This document shows, piece by piece, positions 9,951 through 19,522 of a DNA stretch of 64,000 nt; the stretch's first letter is position 1; the number at the start of each line of letters is the position of its first letter. Position numbers and translations under genes: made by a program. Source of the DNA: Myroides profundi (GTDB lineage: Bacteria; Bacteroidota; Bacteroidia; Flavobacteriales; Flavobacteriaceae); the NCBI RefSeq assembly GCF_000833025.1, contig NZ_CP010817.1:3472001-3536000 (forward strand), in the 5' to 3' direction. Below the pieces are notes generated by a model. It worked only from the letters and a program-made list of their open reading frames with translations, was not told where the DNA came from and made no database searches.

Positions 9951-10694
9951 TTATCTGATTTGATACTGAGAGATCAGTACTGGTAATGTCTTTCTATAAG
10001 GATCTTTACTCTTCTTTTGTTTCGGTATGATAATAAAGTTGCCTTGCTCATCGAAGCACCTCATAAAAGGGTCTGACTGAGGATCAAAGTTAGGGTCTTG
10101 CCACTCATACTTATACCCCTGCTCTATATGTTCAGGAAAAGAGACTAAAAAACTAAGAATCAATCCTGTCAAAAAGCCACTCAAATGCCCTTCCCACGAA
10201 ATACCACTCTCTACATGAGGAAACATATACCACACCGTACCACCATATAGCACTACGATAACCAGTGATAATGCCATCAGTCTATAATATCGCGTCTGTA
10301 CCCCCTTAAAGAACATAAAGCTCACTAACACATAGACTAATCCACTAGCTCCGATATGATAACTATCTCTACCTATCAACCAAGTACCAAAGCCTGATAG
10401 CAGAATCCCTAAGATCAGTACCACCAACGCTTGTTTCTTATAGAAATACTGCAACATTAATAGTAGAACAAAAAGGGCTATAGAGTTATTATACAAATGC
10501 TTTATCCCACCATGTATAAAAGGACTAAACACAATTCCCCTCAACCCCACTACTGTTCTCGGCAATACGCCATACTCGTGTAACTCATAAAAATTATTCC
10601 AATCCATCCAATACACTCCCCATATCAGTACAATGACGAATAAGGGTAGTAAAATTAGATTAATAGATAATGGAGGTAATTTCTCTTTACTCAT
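9951..10694 (-). CDS. rhomboid-family intramembrane serine protease
   Basis: Rhomboids cut substrates inside the membrane with a Ser-His dyad. The 247-residue product has six hydrophobic segments. It shows HGGIKHLYNNS in TM2 (His/Asn oxyanion elements), HIGASGLVY with the nucleophile Ser in GASG, and GHLSGFLTG with the catalytic His. A soluble C-terminal tail of about 60 residues is rich in charged and aromatic residues. It is monocistronic and convergent with the kinase-like gene. Substrate is unknown. Confidence 0.92.
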   Translation of the reverse strand: MSKEKLPPLSINLILLPLFVIVLIWGVYWMDWNNFYELHEYGVLPRTVVGLRGIVFSPFIHGGIKHLYNNSIALFVLLLMLQYFYKKQALVVLILGILLSGFGTWLIGRDSYHIGASGLVYVLVSFMFFKGVQTRYYRLMALSLVIVVLYGGTVWYMFPHVESGISWEGHLSGFLTGLILSFLVSFPEHIEQGYKYEWQDPNFDPQSDPFMRCFDEQGNFIIIPKQKKSKDPYRKTLPVLISQYQIR

Positions 10695-11185
10695 ATATTC
10701 TTTCCTTTCTTCCTAAGTACATCTTATTATATAAGGTTCATATTTACTCCCTATACAAAACTTATCCATAAACACCTCTCGTTATGAAAAGCTATTATAC
10801 AATGTACTCAAATTTTATATAGGTTAAATATAACTCATTTTATAACGGATTGTTTTTTCATTCACACCATTTTAGCATTGAGACGAGTATCACTCTCCTT
10901 AAAAGTATCTCTATTTAGTAGTTATCATATAAAAAAAAGCAATTCATTTTTTTATTTACAATCACAAATTCAGGCCTAAAAAGAACAATTAGCAATATCA
11001 TTACCTCTTTTTTTTGAAAAAAGGGTCTAAAACAAGCTCATAATCCCTAAATCAAAGAAAAAATAAACTATTTTTTTTATTCAACAAAACAAACAAACAT
11101 CTAAATATCAACCAATTAAAAAAACACTCTTAAAAAACAAGATATTTAAAATATACTCTCATCCTAGTAAAATAAGGGGTTCCTT
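10695..11185. other. AT-rich intergenic region, no gene seen
   Basis: About 490 bases with long A and T runs and no credible ORF. I see no repeat or hairpin strong enough to report before the relic that starts at about 11186. Confidence 0.6.
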
Positions 11186-11300
11186 TGAATTCCTTCGACA
11201 ATAGTGGGACAATAAGCACTGAATACTGGACTAGAGAAGCCCTTTGTCCAAGAATACTTCTTCTATACTCCCCGCATTCTCCTTCAAATAAGCATAAACA
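11186..11300 (+). pseudogene. gene relic A of an unnamed dispersed family (STIVGQ...FYTPRIL)
   Basis: In the frame starting at 11195 the translation reads STIVGQ, stop, then ALNTGLEKPFVQEYF and FYTPRIL (11261-11281). It aligns without gaps over 29 codons with the minus-strand frame at 53203-53117, with 17 identical residues. The first 18 bases are identical between copies. The FYTPRIL block differs at four third-codon positions and nowhere else, which argues for past protein-coding selection. The in-frame TAA at 11213-11215 and a TGA at 11186-11188 show it is dead here. Function unknown. Confidence 0.6.
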
Positions 11301-11400
11301 TCAACATAAGCTTATACACAGATATTCATGCTCTAATCAATAACTACTGCGCCTTAAACATTCCATTACTGAAAAACATCATTATCTAAAAAAGAGATTG

Positions 11401-11408
11401 TATTTTTG
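11401..11408 (+). promoter_or_regulatory. -7 promoter element of rarA
   Basis: TATTTTTG matches TAnnTTTG. It overlaps the in-frame GTG at 11408, so transcription would start downstream of that GTG. This decides for ATG 11432 as the rarA start. Confidence 0.6.
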
Positions 11409-11431
11409 TGAGAAGAGATTTAATTACGATA

Positions 11432-12709
11432 ATGGAAGCACCTTTAGCAGAACGAGTACGCCCGCATACACTGAGTGACTATGTCAGTCAAGAACACCTC
11501 GTGGGAGAGAATGGTATCTTAACGAATCAGTTAAAAGTTGGGTTTATCCCTTCCTTAATCTTTTGGGGACCTCCAGGTACAGGTAAAACTACTCTGGCAG
11601 AGATTATCGCAAAAGAAAGTGAGAGACCCTTCTATGTATTGAGCGCAATTAACTCAGGGGTGAAAGATATCAGAGAAGTAATCGAAAAGGCAAAGTCTAA
11701 CAGTGGTCTATTCACTGCTAGAAACCCTATCCTATTTATCGATGAGATACACCGCTTTAGTAAATCTCAACAAGACTCTCTATTAGCTGCAGTAGAGCGT
11801 GGCTGGGTCACGTTAATCGGTGCCACTACTGAGAATCCGAGCTTCGAAGTTATCCCTGCTCTTCTCTCTAGATGTCAGGTTTACACACTTAATGCATTTA
11901 CAAAAGAAGACTTACAGCACCTCCTAGAGCGTGCGATGAATAAAGATCTATTCTTAAAAAAGAAAAAGATAACCCTGACAGAGACAGAAGCTCTATTTAG
12001 AATATCAGGTGGAGATGGTCGTAAGCTACTAAACACCTTCGAACTTATCATCAATGCTACTCATGATGACGAAATAGAAATCACCAATGAACGCGTAATG
12101 CAAGTAGTACAAAAGAATACTGTACTATATGATAAGACTGGCGAACAGCACTATGATATCGTATCTGCTTTTATCAAATCTATCAGAGGTAGTGACCCTA
12201 ATGGAGCTGTGTATTGGTTGGCGAGAATGATAGAGGTGGGTGAAGATGTGAAGTTCATCGCACGAAGACTACTTATAGCTGCATCAGAAGATATCGGTAA
12301 TGCTAATCCGACTGCGCTCATTATGGCTAACAATACCTTCCAGGCAGTATCTGTCATAGGATATCCTGAGAGTAGAATACTACTTAGCCAGTGTGCTATC
12401 TATCTAGCGACATCACCTAAGAGCAACTCTACCTATCTAGCAATAGGTAAAGCACAGCAACTCGTCAAACAAACAGGTGACTTATCTGTACCTATACACT
12501 TAAGAAATGCACCTACTAAACTAATGAAAGAACTAGGTTATGGCAAAGAGTACTTATACTCACATGACTATACAAATAACTTCGTAGAACAAGAGTTTCT
12601 ACCAGACGAACTAGAAGGTACTGTACTCTATGAACCTGGTGTGAACAATAGAGAGAACAGCACTCGAGAGTTCTTGCGAAACAGATGGCAATTTAAATAC
12701 AACTATTAA
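11432..12709 (+). CDS. rarA: replication-associated recombination protein A (AAA+ ATPase)
   Basis: RarA/MgsA is a clamp-loader-related AAA+ ATPase acting at stalled replication forks. With ATG 11432 it has 425 residues starting [18 protein letters not shown], the usual family start. A GTG 24 bases upstream lies inside the promoter element and is rejected. Walker A is [13 protein letters not shown], Walker B is [16 protein letters not shown], sensor 1 is [11 protein letters not shown] and the arginine finger region is LLSRCQVY. The C-terminal tetramerisation domain has [14 protein letters not shown] and [10 protein letters not shown]. It ends just before a bidirectional terminator. Confidence 0.95.
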   Translation: MEAPLAERVRPHTLSDYVSQEHLVGENGILTNQLKVGFIPSLIFWGPPGTGKTTLAEIIAKESERPFYVLSAINSGVKDIREVIEKAKSNSGLFTARNPILFIDEIHRFSKSQQDSLLAAVERGWVTLIGATTENPSFEVIPALLSRCQVYTLNAFTKEDLQHLLERAMNKDLFLKKKKITLTETEALFRISGGDGRKLLNTFELIINATHDDEIEITNERVMQVVQKNTVLYDKTGEQHYDIVSAFIKSIRGSDPNGAVYWLARMIEVGEDVKFIARRLLIAASEDIGNANPTALIMANNTFQAVSVIGYPESRILLSQCAIYLATSPKSNSTYLAIGKAQQLVKQTGDLSVPIHLRNAPTKLMKELGYGKEYLYSHDYTNNFVEQEFLPDELEGTVLYEPGVNNRENSTREFLRNRWQFKYNY

Positions 12710-12713
12710 ATAG

Positions 12714-12738
12714 AAAGACCTGCTTATAGCAGGTCTTT
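12714..12738. terminator. bidirectional terminator between rarA and the HAD gene
   Basis: AAAGACCTGCT (12714-12724), a 3-base loop and AGCAGGTCTTT (12728-12738). It serves convergent genes and includes the stop codon of the minus-strand HAD gene. Confidence 0.88.
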
Positions 12739-13422
12739 TAGTTCTATTAATTTCTGTACGTGGTAGATCTGAGGTGTTACTTTTTCTTTTGATTGGCTGT
12801 AGTAGATTGCATCCATTCCTACGCCTAATGCTCCTTCTATATCTGCTAAGAAGTTATCACCTATCATCACGGAGTCTTTCACTCCTACCTTTGCTTTATC
12901 TAAAGCGTAGTTAAATATCTCAGGATTTGGCTTACTCACTCCTGCCATTTCAGAATTAGTCACTGTCTGAAAATAACCTGATATTCCTGATCGATCTAAC
13001 TTTTTGCCTTGTACTTCATTAAAACCGTTGGTAATAATATGAAGTTTATACTTATCTTGTAAATAGTCAAGTACTTCTATCGCACCATCAAATAAATAAT
13101 TATGATTAGGCATAGCCTTTAAATAATTATCCCCTAATAGCAACATCTCTTCAGTAGTAGACTGATACCCTAACTTAGCAAAGGTATCTCTGATTCTACC
13201 TATTCTAAGTTCTTCTTTAGTAACTTGATTTAAACTATACTTGTCCCAATACTCATTATTGATCGCAACATAGTGGCTTAGAAAAGCCTCTGTACTAAAA
13301 GGTAATTTTAATTCTTCAATTACATCATTAAAAGCTAAAGCAGAATTTTTCTCAAAGTCCCATAAGGTATGGTCTAAATCAAAAAAGATATCTGTCTTAC
13401 TCGTTAAGCTTTTTACTCCCAT
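12724..13422 (-). CDS. YjjG-like HAD-superfamily pyrimidine 5'-nucleotidase
   Basis: HAD phosphatases use an Asp nucleophile; the YjjG subgroup dephosphorylates (often non-canonical) pyrimidine nucleotides. The 232 residues show motif I FFDLDHTLWDFEKNS, motif II IITNGFN, motif III Lys in GVSKPNPEIF and motif IV MIGDNFLADIEGA. The WDFEKNSALA segment and cap-domain layout fit the YjjG group. The last codons lie inside the shared terminator. Substrate assignment is family inference. Confidence 0.85.
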   Translation of the reverse strand: MGVKSLTSKTDIFFDLDHTLWDFEKNSALAFNDVIEELKLPFSTEAFLSHYVAINNEYWDKYSLNQVTKEELRIGRIRDTFAKLGYQSTTEEMLLLGDNYLKAMPNHNYLFDGAIEVLDYLQDKYKLHIITNGFNEVQGKKLDRSGISGYFQTVTNSEMAGVSKPNPEIFNYALDKAKVGVKDSVMIGDNFLADIEGALGVGMDAIYYSQSKEKVTPQIYHVQKLIELKDLL

Positions 13423-13477
13423 TTTTTATAATCTTTTGTTTGAGTTACAAAAGTAGGTATTTTAGAACTAAAACTAC

Positions 13478-14176
13478 TTATAAAATACTCTCATCTGCAA
13501 AGCTGTAATAACTATACTCCGTAACAATCAAATGATCTAGTAACTGTATGTCCATAATACGCCCTGCTTCTTTTATCTTCTTAGTAATCTGTATGTCTGC
13601 ATCACTTGGCTTGACCTTACCACTAGGGTGATTATGCGTTAAGATTATCCCGACAGCCTTCTGCTCTAGTGCTGTCTGAAATAACAGTCTTATATCTACT
13701 ACAGTACCTGTGATTCCCCCCTTGCTCAATGGCGATTTAAACTTAACTTTATTAGAGTTGTTCAGATATAACACCCAAAACTCCTCGTGTTCTAGATCAC
13801 CTATAATAGGATTAATAAGTTCAAACACATCACTACTAGTAGTGATGATAGGCTCTTCTATACGCTCACTTAATCTCCTTCTCTGCCCTATCTCTAAAGC
13901 TGCAATAATCGCAATGGCCTTCGCTTCTCCTATTCCTTTAAACGCAGTGAGCTTAGAGATACTCTGTTTCGCTAATACACTTAGATTATTATTATACATC
14001 GCTAATATACGCTTACACAGCTCTACTGCAGACTCCTCTCTATGCCCTGATCCTATGAGTATCGCTAATAGTTCGGCATCACTTAAGGATGTCTTCCCTT
14101 TCAGCATTAGCTTTTCTCTAGGCCTATCATCTTCTGCCCATTGTTTGATCGTGATCTTTTGGTGTTCCATAGTCAT
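13478..14176 (-). CDS. radC: RadC/UPF0758 family JAMM-domain protein
   Basis: The 232 residues have an N-terminal helix-hairpin-helix region (SKLTAFKGIGEAKAIAIIAA, about 79-98). A C-terminal JAB1/MPN metalloprotease-like domain follows, with the metal ligands in ILTHNHPSGKVKPSDAD. The family was once linked to DNA repair, but its role is unproven. Starts at 14176 (MTMEHQ) and 14170 (MEHQKI) are both possible. Downstream of mpl but separated from it by a terminator. Confidence 0.93.
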   Translation of the reverse strand: MTMEHQKITIKQWAEDDRPREKLMLKGKTSLSDAELLAILIGSGHREESAVELCKRILAMYNNNLSVLAKQSISKLTAFKGIGEAKAIAIIAALEIGQRRRLSERIEEPIITTSSDVFELINPIIGDLEHEEFWVLYLNNSNKVKFKSPLSKGGITGTVVDIRLLFQTALEQKAVGIILTHNHPSGKVKPSDADIQITKKIKEAGRIMDIQLLDHLIVTEYSYYSFADESIL

Positions 14177-14270
14177 TGTTTTATACTATTCTATCGTACA
14201 AAAACTAAACCTAATGAAGCTATTCTATATAAAGCTTGTATTAAAAAGCAGTCAGTATTCAAACAAAAAA

Positions 14271-14302
14271 AGGTTATCAAATACAACTGTACTTAATAAC
14301 CT
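14271..14302 (-). terminator. terminator after mpl
   Basis: On the minus strand AGGTTAT and ATAACCT pair (14302-14296 with 14277-14271) across an 18-base loop and are followed directly by a run of six to seven T. Confidence 0.65.
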
Positions 14303-14335
14303 CTTTAATAGTATTATAATAATGACGTATGCCGT

Positions 14336-15697
14336 CTATTTATTCTTTACTTTCTCACTAAAAGCTTGCATATCTAATCCACCATAGTTACCTGAACTCA
14401 TGAATAACAATACAGCATTGCTTAAGTCTAACTGCTCTAAATATTGTTTGAAATCAGCAGCGTTAGTATACGTAGCTAATCCTGGTCTATTAAATGCAGT
14501 TTGCATTTGCTCTTGAGAGATCTCTGGCATATTCTTAATCTTTAGCGCATCTAAAGAATAGAATACAACTGCTTCGTCTGCTTTAGCTAACGCACCTTCA
14601 TACTGTGATAAGAAGGCAGAGTTAAGACTACTGTAGGTATGTAGTTCTAGACATGCAATTACTTTCTTATTTGGGTACTGTGCTTTCACCGCTTCTGTTG
14701 TAGCGATCACTTTACTTGGTGAATGTGCAAAGTCTTTATAGATCACTGTCTGGTCTGTCTCTACTAACTTCTCTAATCTCTTAGATGCTCCTTTAAATGA
14801 TGCGATAGCTTCGTAGAAATCTTCTTCATCTATCCCCATATTCTGACAGATCCACTTCGCTCCACTTATATTACTAAGGTTGTGCTTACCAAAAACTTCT
14901 AACGGCATAGGCCCGTCATTCGTATCTAGGTAAGTCTGTTCATTCTCGATAGTATATGATGGTGTAGTATAAGGTATCTTTCTAATCGGATTAGTAGCTT
15001 CTTCTACCAATTGGTTTACCACAGCGTCTTCTTCGTTATAAACTAAGATTCCACCGTTCACTAGCTTTCCAATAAAAATCTTAAACTGCTCTACATAGTT
15101 TTCAAAAGTTGGGAATACATTGATATGATCCCATGCTATACCACTTAACAAGGCGATATTCGGCTGGTAGATATGAAATTTAGGACGAAGATCTAATGCT
15201 GATGATAGGTATTCATCTCCTTCTATTAACATAAATTCATTATCAGAAGTAAGATTCACCATTCTATCAAAACCTTCTAACTGTGCTCCTACTAGATAAT
15301 CTACTTCTACATTATGATAATGCATCACATGTAATATCATAGAGGTAATGGTAGTCTTACCATGAGACCCACCTATCACTACACGTGTTTTATTCTTAGA
15401 ATGTTCGTAGATAAACTCAGGGTAAGAATAAATAGTTAGTCCTAATTCTTTTGCTTTTAGCAATTCTGGGTTATCCCCTTTAGCATGCATCCCTAGAATA
15501 ATAACGTCTATCTCTTCTGTTATCTTCTCTGGGAACCACCCTTCTTCTTTTGGTAATAATCCCTTAACTTCTAATCTAGACTTAGAAGGTTCAAATATAG
15601 TGTCATCACTACCTGTTACAATATCTCCTTTTGCATGTAAGGCTAATGCCAAATTGTGCATTGCACTTCCTCCGATTGCGATAAAATGTATACGCAT
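14336..15697 (-). CDS. mpl: UDP-N-acetylmuramate:L-Ala-gamma-D-Glu-meso-DAP ligase (murein recycling)
   Basis: Mpl reattaches the recycled murein tripeptide to UDP-MurNAc with ATP in the cytoplasm. The 453 residues follow the Mur-ligase plan. The N-terminal nucleotide-binding start is MRIHFIAIGGSAMHNLALAL, the ATP P-loop is VVIGGSHGKTTITSM and the central domain has LIEGDEYLSSALD. SGIAWDHINVFPTFENY and the C-terminal domain KDFAHSPSKV follow. The opening GGSAMHNLA and lack of a MurC-type GxGGxGM start favour Mpl over MurC. Confidence 0.93.
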   Translation of the reverse strand: MRIHFIAIGGSAMHNLALALHAKGDIVTGSDDTIFEPSKSRLEVKGLLPKEEGWFPEKITEEIDVIILGMHAKGDNPELLKAKELGLTIYSYPEFIYEHSKNKTRVVIGGSHGKTTITSMILHVMHYHNVEVDYLVGAQLEGFDRMVNLTSDNEFMLIEGDEYLSSALDLRPKFHIYQPNIALLSGIAWDHINVFPTFENYVEQFKIFIGKLVNGGILVYNEEDAVVNQLVEEATNPIRKIPYTTPSYTIENEQTYLDTNDGPMPLEVFGKHNLSNISGAKWICQNMGIDEEDFYEAIASFKGASKRLEKLVETDQTVIYKDFAHSPSKVIATTEAVKAQYPNKKVIACLELHTYSSLNSAFLSQYEGALAKADEAVVFYSLDALKIKNMPEISQEQMQTAFNRPGLATYTNAADFKQYLEQLDLSNAVLLFMSSGNYGGLDMQAFSEKVKNK

Positions 15698-15803
15698 TAT
15701 ATAAGTTTTTTACTGTCAATTCTACTAGTTGTAAAATTACAATTTAAATAACAATATGAAATTCTTTTTCTTTATATTACATTCAATTTTTAGCTAATAT
15801 ACC

Positions 15804-16103
15804 ATGCAACATGATAAATCCTATTACGAAATAAACAACAACAGAGATACGAGTCTTGTTTACTACATTATCTCCTTTGTCTGTTCGGTTATTGCATTCT
15901 TTATCTGTTGGATTCCTTTTGTCAATTTTATCTCTATCTTTTTTAGCCTTATAGGTCTTGCCTTCGGAATCGCAGCCTATCGAAGAGCTAAAAAAGCTCT
16001 TGTCAGTAATACTATGCCCTTAGTTGCTATTATTATTTCACTGTTTCCACTAGTAATCTCTATAGGCACTACATCGGTACTACTCATCTATATCAATAAA
16101 TAG
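15804..16103 (+). CDS. small membrane protein, DUF4190-like
   Basis: The 99-residue protein has about 23 polar N-terminal residues, then two or three hydrophobic segments (about 19-40, 42-60 and 72-96). A basic RRAKKA loop lies between them and an internal GLAFGIAAYRRAKKA resembles DUF4190 proteins. No catalytic motif is visible. Monocistronic: diverges from mpl and ends in a bidirectional terminator shared with the minus-strand gene at 16153. Function unknown. Confidence 0.7.
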   Translation: MQHDKSYYEINNNRDTSLVYYIISFVCSVIAFFICWIPFVNFISIFFSLIGLAFGIAAYRRAKKALVSNTMPLVAIIISLFPLVISIGTTSVLLIYINK

Positions 16104-16118
16104 ATACTTTATAAATAT

Positions 16119-16146
16119 AAAAAGCTCAAGTGACCTTGAGCTTTTT
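16119..16146. terminator. bidirectional terminator
   Basis: AAAAAGCTCAAG (16119-16130), loop TGAC, CTTGAGCTTTTT (16135-16146). It separates the convergent genes ending at 16103 and 16153. Confidence 0.92.
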
Positions 16147-16152
16147 TCATTC

Positions 16153-18474
16153 TTAATAATTCAGTCCTAAATACTTTCTAAAGTAACCACATTCTTTAAT
16201 TACTTCTTGGTAATATTTCGTATCACTATACTTAGCAGCTAATTCTGAGAAGCCATTCCACTTCTTAAACATGACATCATCACCCCATGCTCCCATATAA
16301 TAATCCTTATTATGATAGGTCTGTACATAAAATTCATTTCGCTCTAACTTAGCATCGAAGTAAGCTAGCTTTGCTTTTTCTTCTTTTGTAGTCGCATATT
16401 GCTTAGCTATCGTATAGTACTTTCTAGCATTATTCATATTCAAGATGCTAGACTTATTCTCCATACCGATACTATTACTGCCATACTCATCCCAAATACT
16501 GTTGTAATACAACACGCGTGCATTACCAAAATATGTAGCATTATAATAAGCATTACCCACTAAAAGTGCATTGCTAAATACATCTGTACCATTAGCAATA
16601 TTCGCCTTCATATCTCTTAGTTTCTCTAAGAATGATAGCTTCGTATATACCGTAGTCTGCTTAGCTGCATGATCACAATCATTACAGTCCTTGATCTTTC
16701 CGTTAAATGGGTTACCTAAAAGTGTAGCTGTGTTATACATCAACACCGTGTACTCATCATCATAGGTATTCTTCTTCTTGATAGGTTCTGCCTTCTTCAT
16801 TTCTACAATAGCTTCATCTATCTTATCTTCATAGAACAAATGAATCGCTCTGCTCTCATAGATATCACTAAGATTATACTGATATAAAGAAGTGAACAAC
16901 TTTTCTATCTCTGAATGATTCGTCTTTAACAAGAAACTCTCCATAGCACTAGACTGTTTCTTATCCTTATAAAAAGCTACACCTTGAGAGTTTAATATCT
17001 CTGCCATGATAGCATTGCCTTGCTCTTTATAAGTAGCTGATAAAAACTGTCTAATCCAACCTGCTGCGTACTCATATCTAAAAGGATCACTATAGTCATT
17101 CTTCACTAGCTCTGTATAAACCCATTTCAGTTCTGGCAATAGTTTTTCTTCTGTATTCTTATCTAACTTTTTGACTTGAGATACTGTATTAATCAAGGCA
17201 AATAATCTGATTTGCTCTGCTAATAACTTATCTCCTTTTTTAGAATAATCACTTGCTTCCTCTATTTGCTTAGTAGCACTCTTATACTCTCCTTGGAAAA
17301 TATCCATATACCCTGCTGCTAACTTCCACAACACTGGATTAGCAACTTCTTGTGGTTTATCCGCTACAGACTTTATCCACTTCAGTGTATTCTGATCTAT
17401 CTTCTTCTTAATCGCCTTGAAATACTCATCACGAGACTTAAAACTACTTTCTGCAAATACATTGACTGCTTGCTCTTGCATATTCACCCATCTCGTCAAG
17501 ATGTAGTCTATATGTGGGCTCTTAGGGTTAACATCATAAGCACGCTTCATAGATTCACCTAGGTCATCATAGTATCCCATTATAGACCATATAGCAGCTT
17601 TCACATCTCTATCATCTGTATTCTCCACTATTTTTGTAATAGCAGCTTTATCAAGAGGCTTAAAGTTATACAAAGCAACTTGACGCATAGAAGGTTCTCT
17701 ATCAAAAACAGTTGCGTATAATAGGTTTGACTTCGCAAAATTAGCTTGCTCATAATACGCCCCTGCTACATAAGACATTGCTCTATAATACAATGTATTC
17801 TGAGGTTGGCTACTCGCTGTAGATTCAAAATAAGCAATCACACTACTCTTGTCTGCTGAGTAGAACTTAGCTTTCATCACCTGAAACCACATTCTGTTTG
17901 CAAAAAAAGTATCCTTCTTATCCATCTTCTCATAGAAGCTCTGTACTTTATTAGCATAGTCTGTTGGTAACTGCTCTTTGACTTGTTGCTCATAGTTCCA
18001 ATATTCGAACTCTTGAGCTGAATACTGTTCTACTGTTTTAGCAAAGTTTAGAAAGTTAATAAAGTTCTCTACTCTCTTATTCTTTAAGTCTAAGTCATAG
18101 ATACTACTTCGTTTCTTTCCTTTTCGCAGTTCACTATATATAGAATACATCGTGTCTATCTCAAACTCATTAGACACTAAACATTCTTTCACTACATCAG
18201 CTGGTACAGCATTACTTAAATATTGTGTCCACTCCTTAACAATATCCTCATTATACATACCTGCGTTATACATATATGCACCATCATAGAACTTCTCATA
18301 AGGTGCAAAAAACAAAGGCTTATATGAGTTATCTACAAATGCTTCTGGTGTAAAACTTGAAACAGAGGAATAACTCCACCACCCATCAGCACATCCGTAT
18401 GAGTACACACCTGCTCCTAACAGCAGTGATAAGCTACTCGCATACAACAATCTTTTTCCAAACTTCTTTTTCAT
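16153..18474 (-). CDS. large unknown exported protein with helical (TPR-like) repeats
   Basis: The 773 residues start with a signal peptide (MKKKFGKRLLYASSLSLLLG) ending near YSYGC, so it may be a lipoprotein with a non-canonical lipobox. An aromatic segment DGWWSYSSVSSFTPEAF follows. The rest is helix-rich with repeated Y/A/L spacing typical of TPR/Sel1-like folds, but no consensus repeat is clear. There are no catalytic motifs. Its start lies inside the end of the upstream lipoprotein gene (41-base overlap), suggesting coupled translation and joint function at the cell envelope. Function unknown. Confidence 0.75.
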   Translation of the reverse strand: MKKKFGKRLLYASSLSLLLGAGVYSYGCADGWWSYSSVSSFTPEAFVDNSYKPLFFAPYEKFYDGAYMYNAGMYNEDIVKEWTQYLSNAVPADVVKECLVSNEFEIDTMYSIYSELRKGKKRSSIYDLDLKNKRVENFINFLNFAKTVEQYSAQEFEYWNYEQQVKEQLPTDYANKVQSFYEKMDKKDTFFANRMWFQVMKAKFYSADKSSVIAYFESTASSQPQNTLYYRAMSYVAGAYYEQANFAKSNLLYATVFDREPSMRQVALYNFKPLDKAAITKIVENTDDRDVKAAIWSIMGYYDDLGESMKRAYDVNPKSPHIDYILTRWVNMQEQAVNVFAESSFKSRDEYFKAIKKKIDQNTLKWIKSVADKPQEVANPVLWKLAAGYMDIFQGEYKSATKQIEEASDYSKKGDKLLAEQIRLFALINTVSQVKKLDKNTEEKLLPELKWVYTELVKNDYSDPFRYEYAAGWIRQFLSATYKEQGNAIMAEILNSQGVAFYKDKKQSSAMESFLLKTNHSEIEKLFTSLYQYNLSDIYESRAIHLFYEDKIDEAIVEMKKAEPIKKKNTYDDEYTVLMYNTATLLGNPFNGKIKDCNDCDHAAKQTTVYTKLSFLEKLRDMKANIANGTDVFSNALLVGNAYYNATYFGNARVLYYNSIWDEYGSNSIGMENKSSILNMNNARKYYTIAKQYATTKEEKAKLAYFDAKLERNEFYVQTYHNKDYYMGAWGDDVMFKKWNGFSELAAKYSDTKYYQEVIKECGYFRKYLGLNY

Positions 18475-19438
18475 AATAAGGGATATTTCTTGAATTTAAA
18501 TCATATAGTATAATTTCAGAGGGGCACTTCCCACTTGCCTTCTCTAAGTCTTTTTTCATCTCTAACAACTGCTCACTAGTAGTCGTTTCTACTTTTATCT
18601 GATCGCCCACTAAAAACAATTGTCCAAAATACATTCCTTCTTTTGTCACACTATATCTAGTCTCGTCTATTCTTTTAAAAGCACTTATTTTATCCACTTC
18701 ATCTGTACGGACTCTACTGATTAAACGAACAACTTTATTTTCTCTAGTATGTACTACCCATGAATAAATAGGAAAAGCATACTTCAGCTCTAAAGGATAA
18801 TCAGCCAATGCGCCTATATATTTGCCCCCTATATTACGGTCGTAAATAGAGTTCAATGAATCTGCTGAGATAGTCCCCATATTATAATACATCAGTACAC
18901 CATAGTCTACTTTAGGGATTCCTGTCTTAGCAGCGTACTTCACTTGGTGTAGCCTAATCGTAGATGACACCTTCCACTGGCTTTCTTTCTTAATCGACTC
19001 TATTAATTCAAAAAAAGAATCCTTACTCTTCAAGCTCCAATCGCAGTCTAGCTGTATCTCTGTTATCTGTATATGGTTGTGTTTATTAATCTGATTGATA
19101 TAGTCTACTATCTTTTTTGACAATTCTCTATCTACCTTACTATTCACTAATACCTCATTCTTTATATATACAACAGGAACAATCTCTAGATCAGGAATAG
19201 AGTCTTTAAACAGTATAGGTCGTATAGGTATAGGAGAATCTCCTTGTAATCCAATATCAAAATAGCGAATATAAAGCTTGTCCACTTCTAACTCTTTAAG
19301 CGTAGTTCTTTCTAGTGAGTCTAACTGAAAGTTAGTTCTCCAATAGTAAAAAGACAACTTGGTCTGCAAGTCCTTATCTCCTTTAGAGACACAGCTAACT
19401 AAGAATATTAAACAGATAAATAACACATACTTTTTCAT
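18434..19438 (-). CDS. lipoprotein with probable TIM-barrel (DUF3142-like) domain
   Basis: The 334 residues begin with a lipoprotein signal peptide (MKKYVLFICLIFLVSC, lipidated Cys16). The mature part has alternating strand/helix segments: KLSFYYWRTNFQLD, VDKLYIRYFDIG, LEIVPVVYIKN, ITEIQLDCDWSLKSKDSF, VDYGVLMYYNMGT. These resemble DUF3142-type barrels; the conserved-looking acids are in QLDCDW. It overlaps the downstream gene by 41 bases. Barrel assignment is inference; substrate unknown. Confidence 0.7.
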   Translation of the reverse strand: MKKYVLFICLIFLVSCVSKGDKDLQTKLSFYYWRTNFQLDSLERTTLKELEVDKLYIRYFDIGLQGDSPIPIRPILFKDSIPDLEIVPVVYIKNEVLVNSKVDRELSKKIVDYINQINKHNHIQITEIQLDCDWSLKSKDSFFELIESIKKESQWKVSSTIRLHQVKYAAKTGIPKVDYGVLMYYNMGTISADSLNSIYDRNIGGKYIGALADYPLELKYAFPIYSWVVHTRENKVVRLISRVRTDEVDKISAFKRIDETRYSVTKEGMYFGQLFLVGDQIKVETTTSEQLLEMKKDLEKASGKCPSEIILYDLNSRNIPYYEKEVWKKIVVCE

Positions 19439-19475
19439 GATGTAAACTTAATTCACGAAACATTTATGCACAAAA

Positions 19476-19502
19476 AAAACGCCTAAATAATTTAGGCGTT
19501 TT
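19476..19502 (-). terminator. terminator after the S46 peptidase gene
   Basis: AAAACGCCTAAA/TTTAGGCGTTTT with a 3-base loop. On the minus strand the stem is followed by a run of eight T. Confidence 0.93.
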
Positions 19503-19522
19503 GTGAATTTTAACTAAACGTA

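Noticed and set aside
11408..11431. GTG start for rarA eight codons upstream.
   Set aside because: It lies in the promoter -7 box, and the family starts at MEAPLAER.
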